Shown here one piece after another: positions 17,014-26,298 of a stretch of DNA of 34,039 nucleotides; position 1 is the first letter of the stretch; every line of letters begins with the position of its first letter. A program made the position numbers and the translations under genes. The DNA comes from Nanobdellati archaeon (GTDB taxonomy: Archaea; B1Sed10-29; WALL01): assembly GCA_015522845.1 (NCBI GenBank), contig WALL01000008.1, forward strand, positions 1 to 34,039, given 5' to 3'. The notes under the pieces were generated by a model. That model ran no database searches, was not told the DNA's origin, and saw nothing but the letters and a program-made list of their open reading frames with translations.

Positions 17014-18041
17014 GCCTTAGCTATGCAGATGCCGGGGTTAACCGCCAGGAGCGAGACACCGCAAAGAAGGCCTTCTCTTCATTTGAGGGCAGCTATGGGC
17101 TTAGCAAGTATGGCAAGCCCCTGAAGCTTCCCTTTAACACGGTATACCCTGTTGGGGAAAAGTATAACGTCAAGACCTGTGACGGCGTTGGCACAAAGGT
17201 GCTGATTGCTGAGCTTGCTGGAAAGCACGACACCATTGGGATTGATGCTGTTGCCATGGTTGTAAATGATGCAATACGCTGCGGCGCTGAGCCAATTGCA
17301 GTTACGGACATCATAGACGCCAGAAAGTCAACGCCGGAGCTTCTCGGCGAGCTGCAGAAGGGGCTTGAAGCGGGCGTTGAGATGGCAGGATGCCCGCTTG
17401 TTGGAGGGGAGACTGCTGATGTGCCAGAGCTAATGAGCGCGCCTTATCACATAAACTGCGACTGCGTTGGGGAGGTTGATAGGAAAAGCATTGTCAGCGG
17501 CAGGGGAATATCGGCAGGGGATGTGGTTGTGGGGATGCGCAGCAGCGGGCTCCACAGTAACGGAATAAGCCTTGCCAGAAAAGCGCTCTTCAAGGAGTGG
17601 GGCGGCAGCTATGGCGCATTTGACCAGCCAGATGGGATTGGCGGCGAGCTTGCCATGGAGGCGCTTAAGCCAACTGAGATATATGTCAAGCCAGCACTGC
17701 GGGCAATGGCTGAATATAATGTTAAGGCAGCAGTGCACATAACCGGGGACGCTTACCTTAAGTTTGGCAAGCTATTCGGCTACTCTCCGGGAATTGGCTT
17801 TGAGTTTGACAACTTCCACCCGCAGGGGATATTCAAGCTAATACAAAGGCAGGGGGTTAGCTGGGAGGAGATGTTTAAGACGTTTAACATGGGCTGGGGG
17901 TTTGCCCTTGTCGTAGCAAAGGAAGATGCGGATGGCATAATCCAGCTGCTTGGGGGGGGCGCTGAAGTGATTGGCCATGCAATCAAAGGCAGCGGCATAA
18001 CTATAAGCTATGAAGGGAAGAAAATGGGGTTGAGCTTCTAA
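17004..18041 (+). CDS. purM: Phosphoribosylformylglycinamidine cyclo-ligase
   Basis: YADAGVNRQERD, CDGVGTKVLIA, DAVAMVVNDAIRCGAEPIAVTDIID, GCPLVGGETADVPELM, GMRSSGLHSNGISLARK, NMGWGFALVV. Confidence 0.97.
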   Translation: MQVSLSYADAGVNRQERDTAKKAFSSFEGSYGLSKYGKPLKLPFNTVYPVGEKYNVKTCDGVGTKVLIAELAGKHDTIGIDAVAMVVNDAIRCGAEPIAVTDIIDARKSTPELLGELQKGLEAGVEMAGCPLVGGETADVPELMSAPYHINCDCVGEVDRKSIVSGRGISAGDVVVGMRSSGLHSNGISLARKALFKEWGGSYGAFDQPDGIGGELAMEALKPTEIYVKPALRAMAEYNVKAAVHITGDAYLKFGKLFGYSPGIGFEFDNFHPQGIFKLIQRQGVSWEEMFKTFNMGWGFALVVAKEDADGIIQLLGGGAEVIGHAIKGSGITISYEGKKMGLSF

Positions 18042-20971
18042 TGGCTGTGCGCATCCTTGTAAGGTTTAAGGAAAAGGCAGAAGACGCGCGGGCCCGCCAG
18101 CTAGAAAGGAGGATATCAGCCTACCTTGGGATTAAGGCTTCTGTGGAGCGCATAGACAGCTATACAATTGACGCCAAGCTCAGCGAGGAAGAAGCAAAGC
18201 TGGCTGCCACGAAGCTGTTTGCTGACCCCATAGTCCAGGAAGCGCTCATTGGCAGCGCGGATGGGGAGTGCGACTACCTAATTGAGATTGGGCTGCTGCC
18301 CGGCGTGAAGGATAACGTTGGCGACACCTCTAAAAAGGCGCTTGAGGAGCTGCTTGGCAGGGAGCTTGAGGGGGGGGTGTATGCCTCAACACAGTATAGG
18401 CTTAGCGGGGGGGTTGCACGCAGCGATGCGGAGAGGATTGCCTCAGAGCTGCTGGGGAACCCAATGATACAGCACTGGAAAGTGCTTGCTTGTGGGGAAA
18501 GCAGCGGGCTTCCAGTGCCAAAAGTCAGGATTGGCGGGGAGGGGGAGATACATGCCATCCCGCTCAGCGCCGACGACAGCGGGCTTGTTAGCATAAGCAA
18601 GAAGCGCTCGCTTGCGCTAAGCCTTAGCGACATGAAGGTCGTTAGGGCGTATTACATGCAGGAGAGCGTGCGGAAGAAGCGCAGGCTGCGGGGGCTGCCG
18701 GACTGGCCGACGGATGCGGAGCTTGAAGTGATTGCACAGACACAGAGCGAGCACTGCAAGCACAGGATATTCAACAGCCTCATACGCTACAGCGAAGGGG
18801 GGCGCACCAAGCTCATAGACAGCTTGTTCAACAGCTACATAAGGAAGTCCGCAGAAGAGATAGCAAAGGAGAGGGATTGGATAGTCTCCATGTTTTGGGA
18901 CAATGCAGGTGTTGCCAAGCTAAACGGCAGCTGGAACTACGCTGTTAAGTGCGAGACGCACAACAGCCCAAGCGCACTTGACCCATATGGCGGGGCAATC
19001 ACAGGCATAGTTGGGGTTTACCGCGACCCAATGGGAACTGGAAAGGGCTCAAAGATAATAGCAGGCACATACGGCTTTGCAACCGCAAGCCCCTTTTACA
19101 CGGGGGGCCTTTCCCCACGGATGCCGCCGCGCAGGCTCCTTGATGGGGTAGTTGAGGGTGTGAAAGACGGGGGAAACAAGAGCGGGGTCCCAACTGCGTA
19201 TGGCTTTGCGTTCTTTGACGAGGGCTGGCTTGGGAAGCCGCTTGTCTATGTGTCAGCAATTGGCCTCATGCCCTCCAGCATAAACGGGGAGCCTTCCCAT
19301 GAAAAGCACGTAGACAGCGGGGACCGCGTTGTCATGGTCGGGGGCAGGGTCGGGAAAGATGGCATACATGGCGCAACAGAAAGCAGCCTTGAAGGGGGAG
19401 AGTGGATAACTGCTGGCCACGTGCAGATAGGCGACCCATTTACCCAGAAGAAGGTGCAGGACTTCATCCTTGAGGCTAGGGACCTTGGGCTTTACAATGC
19501 CATAACTGATATGGGCGCTGGGGGGATATCGTCTGCAGCAGGGGAGACTGCACGCATGAGCAATGGCTGCACCCTTGAGCTCAGCCGCGTGCCGCTGAAG
19601 TATAGCGGGCTTAAGCCGTGGGAGATAATTGTGTCAGAGTCGCAGGAAAGGATGCTGCTTGCCGTGCCCCCCAAGAAAATGGGCGAGCTCCAGCGCCTTG
19701 CAAAGAAGCATGACGTCGAGGCAACCGACATAGGCGTATTCGAGGACACTGGCGAGTTTGCAGCCAACTGGAAGGGGAAGCCTGTGCTTGCGCTTGACAT
19801 GGGCTTCCTGCATTCTGGCTTCCCACAGCTGGAGCTGGAGGCAGAGTGGAAAGGGGGTGGCGAGCCAGAGCCGGAGCTTCCGCCGGAGGACCAGGGGGCG
19901 CTGCTGCATGAGATGCTCTCAAGGGAGAATATTGCAAGCAAGGAGTGGATACAAAGGCAATATGACCACGAGGTCCAGGGCGGCAGCGTGATTAAGCCGT
20001 TCCTTGGGAAGGAAAATGACGGGCCAAGCGATGCCGCTGTGATAAGGCCGCTGCTTGGCGAGGATGTGGGAATTGCAATAGGCGCAGGCTTTACCCCGAA
20101 ATACAGCAAGATTGACGCATATTACATGGCAGCAGCGTCGCTGGATGAGGCAATAAGGCGCGTGATAAGCGTTGGCGCATCGCTGGGGCACATAGCGCTG
20201 AACGACAACTTCTGCTGGCCGGATTCCATATACGACAGCAAGGGAAACCCCGATGGGAAGCAAAAGCTTGCGCAGCTTGTCCGGGCAAACAAGGCGTTGT
20301 ATGACTACACAACCTACTTCAAGACGCCGTGCATATCCGGAAAGGATAGCATGTTCATTGATGGGAACATCAGGGGAAGCGATGGGAAGGAGCACAAGGT
20401 CAGCGGCCTTCCGGCGCTCCTATTCACTGCCTATGCAAAGGTTAATGACGTTAGGAAATGCGTTTCAATGGACTTTAAGGATGAGGGGGACGCCGTCTAT
20501 ATCATTGGCGACACAAACAACGAGCTTGGCGCATCCGAGTATTACGAGGCAAGGGGGCATGTTGGGGGCAACGTCCCCATGCTGGACAAGGAGAAGGCAC
20601 TACAAGGCTACCGCACAGCCGAAAAGGCAATACAGGAAGGCCTTTTGAAGTCGTGCCACGGGTGCTACCGTGGCGGGCTTGCTGTAGCGCTTGCATCCTG
20701 TGCAATTGCGGGGGGGATTGGCGCAAAGCTAAGCCTTAACGGCCTGCCAGGGAATGCAAAGTCCGACATAGCAAAGCTTTATTCTGAGACCGGGGGAAGG
20801 TTCATTGTAACTGTTGCAGGAAAGGACACAGCAAGGTTTGAGAAGCTTGCCACCCAGGCAAAGAGGATTGGAACAGTTGGCGGGGATTTGCTTGTGGTTG
20901 ATGGGATTATCAGTGAGCCAATTAAGGGCCTGAAGCAAAGCTGGCAAAGCACATTTAGGGGGTTTTGGTGA
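18041..20971 (+). CDS. purSL: Phosphoribosylformylglycinamidine synthase, PurS-PurL fusion lacking a glutaminase domain
   Basis: 976 aa. N-terminal ~150 aa carry PurS-like halves (ILVRFKEKAEDARARQLERRISAYLGI...; LIEIGLLPGVKDNVGDTSKKALEELLG...), then PurL core QTQSEHCKHRIFN, VKCETHNSPSALDPYGGAITGIVGVYRDPMGTGKGSK. It ends before any GATase; purQ is the next gene. Confidence 0.93.
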   Translation: MAVRILVRFKEKAEDARARQLERRISAYLGIKASVERIDSYTIDAKLSEEEAKLAATKLFADPIVQEALIGSADGECDYLIEIGLLPGVKDNVGDTSKKALEELLGRELEGGVYASTQYRLSGGVARSDAERIASELLGNPMIQHWKVLACGESSGLPVPKVRIGGEGEIHAIPLSADDSGLVSISKKRSLALSLSDMKVVRAYYMQESVRKKRRLRGLPDWPTDAELEVIAQTQSEHCKHRIFNSLIRYSEGGRTKLIDSLFNSYIRKSAEEIAKERDWIVSMFWDNAGVAKLNGSWNYAVKCETHNSPSALDPYGGAITGIVGVYRDPMGTGKGSKIIAGTYGFATASPFYTGGLSPRMPPRRLLDGVVEGVKDGGNKSGVPTAYGFAFFDEGWLGKPLVYVSAIGLMPSSINGEPSHEKHVDSGDRVVMVGGRVGKDGIHGATESSLEGGEWITAGHVQIGDPFTQKKVQDFILEARDLGLYNAITDMGAGGISSAAGETARMSNGCTLELSRVPLKYSGLKPWEIIVSESQERMLLAVPPKKMGELQRLAKKHDVEATDIGVFEDTGEFAANWKGKPVLALDMGFLHSGFPQLELEAEWKGGGEPEPELPPEDQGALLHEMLSRENIASKEWIQRQYDHEVQGGSVIKPFLGKENDGPSDAAVIRPLLGEDVGIAIGAGFTPKYSKIDAYYMAAASLDEAIRRVISVGASLGHIALNDNFCWPDSIYDSKGNPDGKQKLAQLVRANKALYDYTTYFKTPCISGKDSMFIDGNIRGSDGKEHKVSGLPALLFTAYAKVNDVRKCVSMDFKDEGDAVYIIGDTNNELGASEYYEARGHVGGNVPMLDKEKALQGYRTAEKAIQEGLLKSCHGCYRGGLAVALASCAIAGGIGAKLSLNGLPGNAKSDIAKLYSETGGRFIVTVAGKDTARFEKLATQAKRIGTVGGDLLVVDGIISEPIKGLKQSWQSTFRGFW

Positions 20972-21723
20972 TGGTGCGGGCTGCCGTCCTCGTTGGCTAC
21001 GGGATTAACTGCGATTACGAGACCTCGTATGCGCTTAAGCTTGCTGGTGCAGAAGTTGAGCAAGTCCATATAAGTGGGCTAGGCGAGGCCGGGCTTGAGC
21101 GGTTTGAGATATTAGCCATCCCCGGCGGGTTCTCGTTTGGGGATGACATTGCCGCTGGGAAGATGCTTGCAAACAAGCTGAAGGCAGCTGCTGGCAGCAG
21201 CATCGAGCAGTTTGTCTCGGATGGCAAGCTTGCCATAGGGATATGCAATGGCTTTCAGGCATTGGCAAAATATGCGCTGCTCCCAGAGATGGGGGAGCAG
21301 AAGTTCACGCTAACCTTTAACGACTCCGGCAGGTTTGAGGACCGGTGGGTACACCTAAAGGCAGAGGGAAACAGCATTTGGACACGCGGCATAAGCTCGC
21401 TCTACCTGCCGGTAAGGCACGGCGAGGGGAAGTTTGTTGCGCCAAAGGAAGAGCTAAGGCACATTGAGAGGGAGGGGCTTGTAGCGCTACGCTATGCCTC
21501 AGCCGAAGGGGGAAAGCCAAGCTACCCTGACAACCCAAACGGGTCGATGAACGACATTGCGGGTATAACAGACAGGAGCGGCAGGGTGCTTGGGCTGATG
21601 CCACACCCTGAGGCAAGCTTGTATCCAACAAACCACCCGCGCTGGACACGGGGCGAGAGAGATGTCCTTGGCATTGAGCTGTTCAAGAATGCGGTTAAGT
21701 TTGCGGAGGAGGAGCTAGTGTGA
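20971..21723 (+). CDS. purQ: Phosphoribosylformylglycinamidine synthase glutaminase subunit
   Basis: AILAIPGGFSFGDDIAAGK-type motif (EILAIPGGFSFGDDIAAGKML), GICNGFQALAKYALLPEM nucleophile, GLMPHPEASLYP. Confidence 0.95.
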   Translation: MVRAAVLVGYGINCDYETSYALKLAGAEVEQVHISGLGEAGLERFEILAIPGGFSFGDDIAAGKMLANKLKAAAGSSIEQFVSDGKLAIGICNGFQALAKYALLPEMGEQKFTLTFNDSGRFEDRWVHLKAEGNSIWTRGISSLYLPVRHGEGKFVAPKEELRHIEREGLVALRYASAEGGKPSYPDNPNGSMNDIAGITDRSGRVLGLMPHPEASLYPTNHPRWTRGERDVLGIELFKNAVKFAEEELV

Positions 21724-22586
21724 TAGTAACACAGACCAGCCTTCCCTACCCAAAGCGGGAGGGGAAGGTTAGGGATATCTACGACCTGGGGGACAAGCTA
21801 CTTTTAGTTGCCACGGACAGGATATCTGCATTCGACTGCGTGTTTAAGGAGGGGATCCCGCATAAGGGCAGGGCGCTTACAACAATATCCAATTACTGGT
21901 TCAAAGAGATGGCAGGGGTTGTAAAGAACCACATAATAGAGACGGACATGCGCCGCTTCCCAAAAAGCCTGCAGGATAAAGGGCTGGATGGGAGGGCCGT
22001 GCTGGTAAGGAAGGCGGAGCCAATCCCCATTGAATGCATTGTCCGCGGCTACCTAGCTGGCTCAGCATGGCGCAGCTACAAGAGGGACGGGACAGTCCAT
22101 GGCGTGAAACTGCCAGCTGGGATGGGGGAAAATGAGAAGCTAGATGAGCCAATGTTTACTCCATCAACAAAATCAGACCAGCACGACGAGAACATAAGCA
22201 TTGCACAGGCAAGGGAGATAACCAGCCATGCGGACGAGCTTATGGGGCTGTCGCTAAAGATATATAAGCGGGCCTATGCCCTTGCTGAGAAAAAGGGAAT
22301 AGTCATCTGCGATACTAAGCTTGAATTCGGGCTGGTAGATGGCGAGGTTGTGCTCATAGACGAGCTGCTGACGCCAGACTCGTCGCGGTTTTGGTACAAG
22401 AAAGACTATGAGAATGGCAGCCCAAGGCAGCTTGACAAGGAATACCTGCGGAAATACCTGCTTGGGCTTGACTGGGATAGGAACCCACCAGCACCGCCGC
22501 TGCCAGCTAGTGTTATAAGCGAGCTAAGCCGCAGGTATGTTGAGATATGCAAAGCAATAACTGGTGAGGATATTGGACAGCAATAA
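21720..22586 (+). CDS. purC: Phosphoribosylaminoimidazole-succinocarboxamide synthase
   Basis: REGKVRDIYDLGDKLLLVATDRISAFD, IECIVRGYLAGSAWRSYK, FTPSTKSDQHDENIS, LIDELLTPDSSRFW. Confidence 0.97.
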   Translation: MIVTQTSLPYPKREGKVRDIYDLGDKLLLVATDRISAFDCVFKEGIPHKGRALTTISNYWFKEMAGVVKNHIIETDMRRFPKSLQDKGLDGRAVLVRKAEPIPIECIVRGYLAGSAWRSYKRDGTVHGVKLPAGMGENEKLDEPMFTPSTKSDQHDENISIAQAREITSHADELMGLSLKIYKRAYALAEKKGIVICDTKLEFGLVDGEVVLIDELLTPDSSRFWYKKDYENGSPRQLDKEYLRKYLLGLDWDRNPPAPPLPASVISELSRRYVEICKAITGEDIGQQ

Positions 22587-23523
22587 GTTCATTGAAGAGA
22601 AGGTTGCCTGGATGCGCAGCAAGATAAGCGGCAAGGCCATAATCGCCACATCAGGGGGAGTTGACTCCACGGTTGCTGCAGTCCTTGCCCATCGTGCAAT
22701 TGGGGATAGGCTGCATTGTGTCTATATTGACACTGGCTACATGCGCAAGGGGGAGGGCGAAGGCATCAGGGAAATGCTTGGCAAGATTGGGATAGCTGTT
22801 GATGTTGTGGATGCGAGGGAAAAGTTTTATTCCGCACTTAGGGGGATAGCCAGCCCAGAAGAAAAGAGAAAGGCAATTGGTGAGCTGTTCATCCGGTCCT
22901 TTGAGGAGGAGGCAAGGAAAAGCGGCGCAGAATTCCTTGTGCAGGGGACGATTGCCCCAGACTGGATAGAGTCTGGGGATGGCATCAGGGACAACATCAA
23001 GAGCCACCATAATGTTGGGGGGCTTCCAAAGGAATACCGGCTTAAGATTGTCGAGCCCCTTAGGGACCTTTACAAGGACGAGGTGCGAGCGGTTGGCAAG
23101 GCGCTTGGCATAGGCGAAAAGGCGTATAGCCGGCAGCCATTCCCGGGGCCTGGCCTTGCGATCAGGATAATTGGCGAAGCAACGCCGGAGAAGGCAGCGG
23201 TGCTCCAACAGGCTACCAGCATTGTCGAGGAAGAGATAGAGTCCTCTGCGTCAAAAGGCGAATGCAAGCTTCCGTGGCAGTATTTTGCCGTGCTTCTGCC
23301 TACAAGGACCGTTGGTGTCCTTGGGGACAAGCGCGCCTATGGCTATACCATTGGGGTGCGCGCTGTAGAAAGCATAGATGGCATGACCGCCAGCTATTCG
23401 GAGCTCCCCCATAGCCTACTTGCGCGCATATCGAACAGGATAACGCGGGAGCTAAAGGATAATGTTAATAGGGTGGTGTATGATATAACATCAAAGCCGC
23501 CAGCGACAATAGAGTGGGAATAA
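22564..23523 (+). CDS. guaA: GMP synthase, PP-ATPase/XMP-binding subunit
   Basis: IATSGGVDSTVAAVLAHRAIGDRLHCVYIDTGYMRKGE, IKSHHNVGGLPKEYRLKIVEPLRDLYKDEVRAVGKALG, RQPFPGPGLAIRIIGE, TSKPPATIEWE; archaeal split GuaA. Confidence 0.96.
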   Translation: MRILDSNKFIEEKVAWMRSKISGKAIIATSGGVDSTVAAVLAHRAIGDRLHCVYIDTGYMRKGEGEGIREMLGKIGIAVDVVDAREKFYSALRGIASPEEKRKAIGELFIRSFEEEARKSGAEFLVQGTIAPDWIESGDGIRDNIKSHHNVGGLPKEYRLKIVEPLRDLYKDEVRAVGKALGIGEKAYSRQPFPGPGLAIRIIGEATPEKAAVLQQATSIVEEEIESSASKGECKLPWQYFAVLLPTRTVGVLGDKRAYGYTIGVRAVESIDGMTASYSELPHSLLARISNRITRELKDNVNRVVYDITSKPPATIEWE

Positions 23524-24086
23524 TGGACATTGTTGTTGTGAATTTTGGGTCACAATGGACCCACAGGATATGGCGCAGGCTAAGGGACCTTGGCTGCGAG
23601 ACAAGGATAGTTGACGTAAGCACCCCTGTAGAGGAGCTTGACTGTGACGGCCTTGTGCTGTCTGGCGGGGCTGTGAGAATAGGCTCTGGCGGCGAGGAAG
23701 AGGTGGGGCATGCCCACGACTACCTCGACAAGCTTGAAAGGCCAATACTTGGCATTTGTGCAGGGCAGCAGTTCATTGCAATGCACTTTGGGGGGGTAAG
23801 CAAGCCGTCTGAAAACCCGGAGTATGGGAAGGTAAGCATAGTCGTTGAGGACGAGGACGACTTGTTTAAGGGGATCCCAAAGAGGTTTACGGCATGGGCC
23901 TCCCACAATGATGAGGTGGTAAGCTTCCCTGGCTTTAAGCTCCTTGCCCGCTCAGAAAAGGGGGTGAACCACGCTATTAAGCACGAGAGCAAGCCAATAT
24001 ATGGCACACTGTTCCACCCGGAAGTGGAGCACACGGAATACGGCGAGGAGATATTCAAGAATTTCATTGGAGTGTGTAAAGGATGA
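23523..24086 (+). CDS. guaA: GMP synthase, glutamine amidotransferase subunit
   Basis: MDIVVVNFGSQWTHRIWRRLRDLG, LSGGAVRIG, ILGICAGQQFIAMHFGG, GTLFHPEVEHTEYGEEIFKNF; TAATG overlap with the preceding gene. Confidence 0.94.
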   Translation: MDIVVVNFGSQWTHRIWRRLRDLGCETRIVDVSTPVEELDCDGLVLSGGAVRIGSGGEEEVGHAHDYLDKLERPILGICAGQQFIAMHFGGVSKPSENPEYGKVSIVVEDEDDLFKGIPKRFTAWASHNDEVVSFPGFKLLARSEKGVNHAIKHESKPIYGTLFHPEVEHTEYGEEIFKNFIGVCKG

Positions 24087-25213
24087 TTAGGCGGGAGGAG
24101 ATTCAGGAAATTGCAAGCCAGTATGGGAAAGGCATTACCATAGGCGTGCTTGGCAGCCACTCTGCCGAGGAAGTTGGGATGGCTGCAAAGGCTGCCGGGC
24201 TGAAGACCGTTGTGGTGTGCCAGAAGGGAAGGGAGGAGCTGTATACAAACTACAGCCACCACCTGTTTGATGAGGCAATTGTGCTGGACAAGTTCTCGCA
24301 CATAACAAAGCCTGCAGTTGTCGAGGAGCTTATCGGCATGGGCACTGTCTTTGTCCCCAACCGCAGCTTTGCTGTCTACGCTGGCTACGACGCCATTGAA
24401 AATGACTTTAAGGTCCCAATGTATGGCAACCGCTGGATGCTGCGTGCAGAGGAGAGAAGCGCGCCAAGGAACCAGTATTGGCTGCTTGAGGAGGGGGGGA
24501 TACGCTTCCCAAAAGCGTTTAAGAGCTATAAGGACATTGACAGGCTGGCAATAGTCAAGGTGCAGCAAAAGGAACACCCATTGGAGCGGGCGTTCTTCTA
24601 CCCAGCAAGCCCGGAGGAGTTTGTCGAGCAGGGGGAAGCCCTTGTTGAAGATGGGGTCATAAGCAAAGAGGGCCTTTACAGTGCCAGAATAGAGGAATTC
24701 GCCCTTGGGCCGCGTTTCAACGCAAACTTCCAGGCGTATGCGCTGCAGGATAAGTTTGGCAGGCTTGACTTTGCCGGCCTTGAGGACAGGATACAGACAA
24801 ACATAGGGGGCATGCTTAACCTGCCAGCAAGGGAACAGCTAAAGCTAAGCGCCCACCTGAAGAACGAGGAGGTTGGGCACAAGGGTGTAACAATGCGGGA
24901 GTCGCTAAAGCCAAAGCTTTACAGTGCTGCTGAGAAGTTTATCGACGTAGCTAAACGGGAATATGCCCCCGGCATGATAGGCCTGTTCTCGCTGCAGGGC
25001 GCAATGCCATACGGGGAAAACGGGAAGCCTGAGTTTGTTGTGTTTGATGTGTCGCCGCGCGTCCCGGGCGCGCCATGTGTCGGGCCAACAAGCCCGGAGA
25101 TGAGGCGGCTCAGCCTAAAGTGGGGGAGGGCAATAGAGGCGCCCCTTGACCTAAGCATTATGGAGATTATGGAGGCCGCTTCCTCGGGAAGGCTAAGCGA
25201 GGCGGTAACATGA
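24083..25213 (+). CDS. PurP paralog (FAICAR synthetase-like) with divergent ATP-grasp motifs
   Basis: Same overall layout as the next gene (IxEIxxxYGKxxTIxxxxSHxA; FVxxxSFxxYxGxxxIExxFxVPMxGNR) but the GAKGGRG loop is replaced by VQQKEHPLERAFF, and ESS/AGTN by DVSPRVPGAPCVGPTSP. Confidence 0.85.
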   Translation: MIRREEIQEIASQYGKGITIGVLGSHSAEEVGMAAKAAGLKTVVVCQKGREELYTNYSHHLFDEAIVLDKFSHITKPAVVEELIGMGTVFVPNRSFAVYAGYDAIENDFKVPMYGNRWMLRAEERSAPRNQYWLLEEGGIRFPKAFKSYKDIDRLAIVKVQQKEHPLERAFFYPASPEEFVEQGEALVEDGVISKEGLYSARIEEFALGPRFNANFQAYALQDKFGRLDFAGLEDRIQTNIGGMLNLPAREQLKLSAHLKNEEVGHKGVTMRESLKPKLYSAAEKFIDVAKREYAPGMIGLFSLQGAMPYGENGKPEFVVFDVSPRVPGAPCVGPTSPEMRRLSLKWGRAIEAPLDLSIMEIMEAASSGRLSEAVT

Positions 25214-26298
25214 TTTCAAAGGAGAAGATTAGCTCAATAGTCGAGGAATACGGAAAAGACGTTACGATTGCAACGGCTTGCTCGCACACTGCGCTCCAGA
25301 TCTTCCACGGGGCAAAGCTGGAGGGGCTAAAGACCCTTGGGATTACAACCCCCGAAAGGAAGCGTGTTTACGATGCCTTCCCCCTTGCAAGGCCGGACAG
25401 CTACATAGAGGTGGAGAAGATGGGGGACATCCTAAACAAGGAGGTCCAGGAAAAGCTTGTTGATGAGCATTGCATCGTCGTCCCACACGGCTCATTTGTC
25501 GAGTATGTTGGGGCGAAAAACATTGAGGAGAAGTTTGAGGTGCCCATGCTTGGCAACCGTGCAGTCCTTAACTGGGAAAGCGACCGGGAGAAGGAGCGCA
25601 AGTGGCTGGTTGAGGCGGGCTGCAAGGTCCCGCCACGCATAAAGAGCCCCGATAAGATAGACCGCCCATGCCTTGTAAAGTTCCATGGCGCAAAGGGAGG
25701 GAGGGGCTTTTTCATTGCGCTAAACGAGGAGGAGTTTTACGAGAAGCTAGGTAACAGGAAAGACGACTATATAATCCAGGAGTTCGTGCTTGGGACACGG
25801 TACTACTACCACTTCTTTTACTCGCCCCTTGGCAATAGGGGCTACCCTGCAGGGAAAGGGCACATAGAGCTGCTGGGCATAGACAGGCGCAATGAGTCAA
25901 ATATTGACGAGCTGCACAGGTTTGGATTTACCCGTGAAGAGCTGCAGAAGGCAGGGATAAGCCAGACCTTTGTAGTTACAGGAAACTTGCCGCTAACGCT
26001 AAGGGAGTCGCTCCTTGGGGGCGTGCTCGACAGGGGGAAGGCAGTTGTTGACAAGTCCATTGAGCTGTTCCCGCCGGGCATGGTGGGGCCGTTCTGCCTT
26101 GAAACCATTATAACAGACAAGCTTGAGACGTATGTGTTTGAGATTTCCTCCCGCATTGTCGCTGGGACAAACCTTTACCCAATGGGCTCACAGTATACCC
26201 CTTACTTGTTTGACAAGCCAATGAGCACCGGCAGGAGGATTGCTGTTGAAGTCAAGAATGCGCTTTCCAAAGGCAGGCTTGGGGAGGTGGTGTTTTAA
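25210..26298 (+). CDS. purP: 5-formaminoimidazole-4-carboxamide ribonucleotide synthetase (formate-dependent)
   Basis: ATACSHTALQIFHGAKLEGLKTLGI, FVEYVGAKNIEEKFEVPMLGNR, VKFHGAKGGRGFFIA, EFVLGTRYYYHFFYSP, FEISSRIVAGTNLYP. Confidence 0.95.
   Translation: MISKEKISSIVEEYGKDVTIATACSHTALQIFHGAKLEGLKTLGITTPERKRVYDAFPLARPDSYIEVEKMGDILNKEVQEKLVDEHCIVVPHGSFVEYVGAKNIEEKFEVPMLGNRAVLNWESDREKERKWLVEAGCKVPPRIKSPDKIDRPCLVKFHGAKGGRGFFIALNEEEFYEKLGNRKDDYIIQEFVLGTRYYYHFFYSPLGNRGYPAGKGHIELLGIDRRNESNIDELHRFGFTREELQKAGISQTFVVTGNLPLTLRESLLGGVLDRGKAVVDKSIELFPPGMVGPFCLETIITDKLETYVFEISSRIVAGTNLYPMGSQYTPYLFDKPMSTGRRIAVEVKNALSKGRLGEVVF

Noticed and set aside
19492-20109. 205-aa minus ORF inside purSL
   Set aside because: Ser-rich antisense shadow of the conserved PurL core.
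23720-24577. 285-aa minus ORF across guaA(GATase)/purP paralog
   Set aside because: Antisense to two genes with clear motifs; no family resemblance.
24083-26298. Tandem purP copies as a recent duplication or assembly artefact
   Set aside because: The two proteins are strongly diverged in motifs and sequence, so this is an old paralog pair.
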